Shown here: one piece after another, positions 7,433 to 8,714 of the stretch
How the letters are laid out: each line of letters begins with the position of its first letter
Position numbering within the stretch: the stretch's first letter is position 1
Assembly (NCBI GenBank): GCA_003021335.1
Contig: PXQL01000099.1
Span: forward strand, 1-8,714
From: Halobacteriales archaeon QH_10_67_13
Lineage (GTDB): Archaea > Halobacteriota > Halobacteria > Halobacteriales > Haloarculaceae
Direction: 5' to 3'
Length of the DNA stretch: 8,714 bases
Position numbers and translations under genes: made by a program
Notes under the pieces: generated by a model
The model's database searches: none
The model's input: only the letters and a program-made list of their open reading frames with translations
What the model was told of the DNA's origin: nothing

Positions 7433-8241
7433 GCCGCCACCTCCGCGCGAGCTTCGAGCCAGTCGACCACTCGGGCGGGCACGTCCACATCGGTCGCCTC
7501 GTTCAGGGCCTTGAACTCGACGGTGTGGTTGAGCTCGTGGACGGTGTAGCCGCCGACGGCGTCGCTCGCCGCCCGGACCAACTCGCGGGCCCGGTCGTCG
7601 AGCTCGAAGGCGGTGGTTTCTGCGCCCTGTGCGGCGTTGGTGAGCCAGTGCTCACCGCTGCGGGTCATCGCCGCGATCGGCTCGCCGTCGGCCGCGAGTA
7701 CGCGGATGTCCCGGCCGGGCTTGTCGACGTACTCCTGCAGGTAAAACACCTTGTGCTCGTAGTGACCGAGCGTGGCCTTGTGCTCGAAGATCGCCTCCGC
7801 GGCCGTCCGGGAGTCGATTTTCGCCATCAGCCGGCCCCACGAACCCACGACGGGCTTGAGCACGCACGGGTAGCCGAACGACTCGACGGCCGCGAGCGCG
7901 CTCTCGACGGTGAAGGCGACCTCCGTCGCCGGCGTCGGCACGCCCGCCGCGGCCAGGGCCAGGCTGGTCTCGACCTTGTTCGCACACACCCGGGCCGTCC
8001 CGGCGTCGTTGACCGCGGGCACGCCGTATGCCTCCGCAAAGCGGGTCGCGTACAGGCTCCGGCTGGTCGCCAGACACCGATCGACCAGCAGGTCGACGTC
8101 GAGGGCCGCCGGTGCGTCGGCAAGCCCGAACCGCTGCTCGCGAACGTCGATTTTCTCCACGTCGTGGCCCCGCTCGCGCAGCTCGCCGAGCAGTAGCTTC
8201 TCGTCCCGGCGGATCCGGGAGTACAGTACGCCGACGTTCAT
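7429..8241 (-). CDS. argX: LysW-glutamate ligase ArgX/LysX, ATP-grasp, with apparent internal in-frame deletion
   Basis: ArgX uses ATP to join glutamate to the gamma-carboxyl of LysW's C-terminal Glu, opening the pathway. The 270 residues start MNVGVLYSRIRRDEKLL. ATP-grasp features of RimK/LysX ligases are clear: VDRCLATSRS (53-62), VNDAGTARVCANK with Lys89, CVLKPVVGSWGRLMAKI (126-142), YLQEYVDKPGRDIRV (167-181), MTRSGEHWLTNAAQGA (192-207) and HELNHTVEF (235-243). However, AVGG (228-231) runs directly into YTVHELNHT. Relatives, such as Thermus LysX as I recall it, have about 13 further residues there, containing the strand with the metal-binding Asp. Glu236 and Asn238, the other expected Mg ligands, remain. 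Activity is therefore doubtful (see findings). The frame continues upstream to 8385, but the ATG at 8239-8241 gives the standard N-terminus. It lies 52 nt after lysW without a Shine-Dalgarno motif. Glu versus aminoadipate preference is inferred only from context. Confidence 0.9.
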   Translation of the reverse strand: MNVGVLYSRIRRDEKLLLGELRERGHDVEKIDVREQRFGLADAPAALDVDLLVDRCLATSRSLYATRFAEAYGVPAVNDAGTARVCANKVETSLALAAAGVPTPATEVAFTVESALAAVESFGYPCVLKPVVGSWGRLMAKIDSRTAAEAIFEHKATLGHYEHKVFYLQEYVDKPGRDIRVLAADGEPIAAMTRSGEHWLTNAAQGAETTAFELDDRARELVRAASDAVGGYTVHELNHTVEFKALNEATDVDVPARVVDWLEARAEVAA

Positions 8242-8242
8242 C

Positions 8243-8267
8243 GCCGGATCGACCCGTCGCAGCCGGC
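8243..8267 (-). other. Possible RNA hairpin in the lysW-argX spacer
   Basis: On the minus strand GCCGG (plus 8263-8267) can pair with CCGGC (8243-8247). Between them CGA and TCG can pair around a CGGG loop. The structure would end 1 nt before the argX ATG. This is the only spacer inside the operon; all later junctions overlap. A hairpin there could set the ratio of LysW to the enzymes or stabilise an upstream lysW mRNA. In DNA this GC-rich, such pairings arise easily by chance. Confidence 0.3.
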
Positions 8268-8293
8268 CGATTCGAGACGATTCCAGGCGTGGC

Positions 8294-8461
8294 TCACTCT
8301 CCCCAGTCCTCCTCGAGTTCGGGGGCGGTATCGACGAGGATCGGGTCAACCCCGATGACCTCGAGTTCCGCCCCACAGGTGCCACAGTCGACGATCTCTC
8401 CGGTCTCTACTTCGTGGTGCAGGCTGATCTCCGCGCCGCACTCGATACAGTCAGCTGGCAT
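8294..8461 (-). CDS. lysW: LysW amino-group carrier protein
   Basis: This small acidic 55-residue protein carries the intermediates of the pathway: ArgX attaches glutamate to the side chain of its last Glu, and the later enzymes act on the bound group. It has two zinc-knuckle pairs, CIEC (Cys5, Cys8) and CGTC (Cys26, Cys29), a beta-rich middle (VETGEIVDCG, LEVIGVDP) and the conserved C-terminal EDWGE ending at Glu55, the attachment residue. Many Asp and Glu residues give the surface that the basic patches of the partner enzymes recognise. The frame is open further upstream to 8494, but that ATG lies inside the promoter; the ATG at 8459-8461 gives the canonical MPADCIECG start and fits a leaderless mRNA. 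Orthologues are also called argW. It is the first gene of the operon. All key residues are intact. Confidence 0.95.
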   Translation of the reverse strand: MPADCIECGAEISLHHEVETGEIVDCGTCGAELEVIGVDPILVDTAPELEEDWGE

Positions 8462-8520
8462 ACCTCCCGCTCGGACGGGACTACACTTAAGCACTTCGAA
8501 AGTACCATCTGAGTTATAGT
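8462..8520 (-). promoter_or_regulatory. Core promoter of the lysW-argXCBDEF operon
   Basis: On the minus strand TTCGAAGTG followed by CTTAAG (plus 8486-8500) resembles a haloarchaeal BRE plus TATA element. The centre of CTTAAG is 27-28 nt upstream of the lysW ATG, so the transcript should start at or next to the A of ATG. GGGAGGT directly abuts the ATG, too close to act as a Shine-Dalgarno sequence. The two near-repeats ending in AAGTG overlap the BRE/TATA and could be an operator. A second TATA-like ACTATAAC lies at 8513-8520. Confidence 0.6.
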
Positions 8521-8618
8521 ACGGACTTCGGTCTAAGCGGGTTCAGAACGGCTCTGTCGCGGACTTTTTTTGTTATGTAATGTGTAGTGATAGGTCCCCT
8601 CGCAGGGACGGGAGTCGC
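8521..8618 (-). other. argH-lysW intergenic DNA: small hairpin and AT-rich block
   Basis: Ten nt after the argH stop, GTCCC (8594-8598) and GGGAC (8605-8609) can form a 5-bp stem with a 6-nt loop. It is followed on the minus strand by an AT-rich stretch with ATTACATAAC and seven A (8565-8571). There is no U-run on the minus strand, so this is not a typical archaeal terminator for argH. The AT-rich block may be a distal promoter for lysW or part of the argH 3' end. CGGACTT occurs twice, at 8522-8528 and 8560-8566. No coding sequence is evident. Confidence 0.35.
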
Positions 8619-8714
8619 TCAGACATACCGATCGACCTCCGTCGCGAGTCGAGTCGTCGCGTCGTCGAGCCGCCGCCGTCTGGTCGTGGCCGCCTCGCGG
8701 TTCGCGGCGAGTCT
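8619..8714 (-). CDS. argH: Argininosuccinate lyase, C-terminal fragment (rest outside window)
   Basis: Only the last 31 codons and the TGA are in the window. The minus strand reads LAANREAATTRRRRLDDA and ends TEVDRYV-stop. This helical, charged tail resembles the C-terminal end of haloarchaeal ArgH as I recall it, where a long helix closes the lyase fold. ArgH splits argininosuccinate into arginine and fumarate, the final step of the pathway. The position directly upstream of lysW, normal for argG-argH-lysW-argX clusters of halophilic archaea, supports the call. None of the catalytic residues lie in the visible part, so identity rests on the tail and context. It is separated from lysW by 157 nt with a separate lysW promoter, so the two may be transcribed independently. 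Confidence 0.65.
   Translation of the reverse strand, partial: RLAANREAATTRRRRLDDATTRLATEVDRYV

Noticed and set aside
8242..8385. 48-residue N-terminal extension of argX overlapping lysW
   Set aside because: It reads through lysW in another frame, and the family N-terminus begins at MNVGVLYSR.
3389..8461. LysW-dependent arginine synthesis as a novel system
   Set aside because: The carrier-protein pathway and this gene order are already known from archaea and Thermus. Only the argX gap and the surrounding details are unusual.
8462..8494. 11-residue upstream extension of lysW
   Set aside because: The upstream ATG falls in the predicted TATA/BRE region, and LysW proteins begin right before the first zinc Cys pair.
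8537..8556. GGGTTCAGAAC resembling a tRNA T-arm
   Set aside because: No matching acceptor stem, anticodon arm or D-arm can be placed around it on either strand.

Overview
The window looks like chromosomal DNA of a halophilic archaeon (class Halobacteria). The base composition is very GC-rich and the predicted proteins are strongly acidic. Promoters have a TATA element about 27 nt upstream of the start codon, which fits leaderless mRNAs. The gene order is that of a LysW-dependent arginine cluster. Every gene I can support lies on the minus strand, so the window reads biologically from right to left. No mobile element, CRISPR array, rRNA or tRNA was seen.

Right to left: the last 31 codons of argH (argininosuccinate lyase) enter from the right edge. 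A 157-nt intergenic region follows, with a small hairpin, an AT-rich block and a well-spaced core promoter. Then comes a tight cluster: lysW (amino-group carrier protein, 55 aa), argX (LysW-glutamate ligase, ATP-grasp), argC (LysW-glutamyl-phosphate reductase), argB (LysW-glutamate kinase), argD (LysW-glutamate-semialdehyde aminotransferase), argE/lysK (LysW-ornithine hydrolase) and argF (ornithine carbamoyltransferase). From argX to argF each stop codon overlaps the next start by 4 nt (ATGA or GTGA), five junctions in a row, which indicates one translationally coupled operon. Together they convert glutamate to citrulline: Glu is attached to the C-terminal Glu of LysW, phosphorylated, reduced, transaminated, released as ornithine and carbamoylated. 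ArgH (with ArgG, not in the window) finishes the pathway to arginine.

Only 19 nt after argF lies a soluble PAS-PAS-GAF sensor histidine kinase of about 720 residues with a degenerate receiver-like N-terminus. After it, behind its own leaderless promoter, is the 5' part of an Lrp/AsnC-like winged-helix regulator that runs off the left edge.

The pathway itself is known. The most unusual observation is in argX. Compared with the LysX/ArgX family, an in-frame stretch of about 13 residues is missing. That stretch normally holds the strand with the metal-binding Asp (the 'VDL' strand) just before the conserved 'E-x-N-H-T' motif. The Lrp-like gene also seems to lack about 17-18 residues between its HTH and its effector domain. 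These may be real lesions or divergences, or consensus errors. Family comparisons here are from memory, because no alignment could be run.
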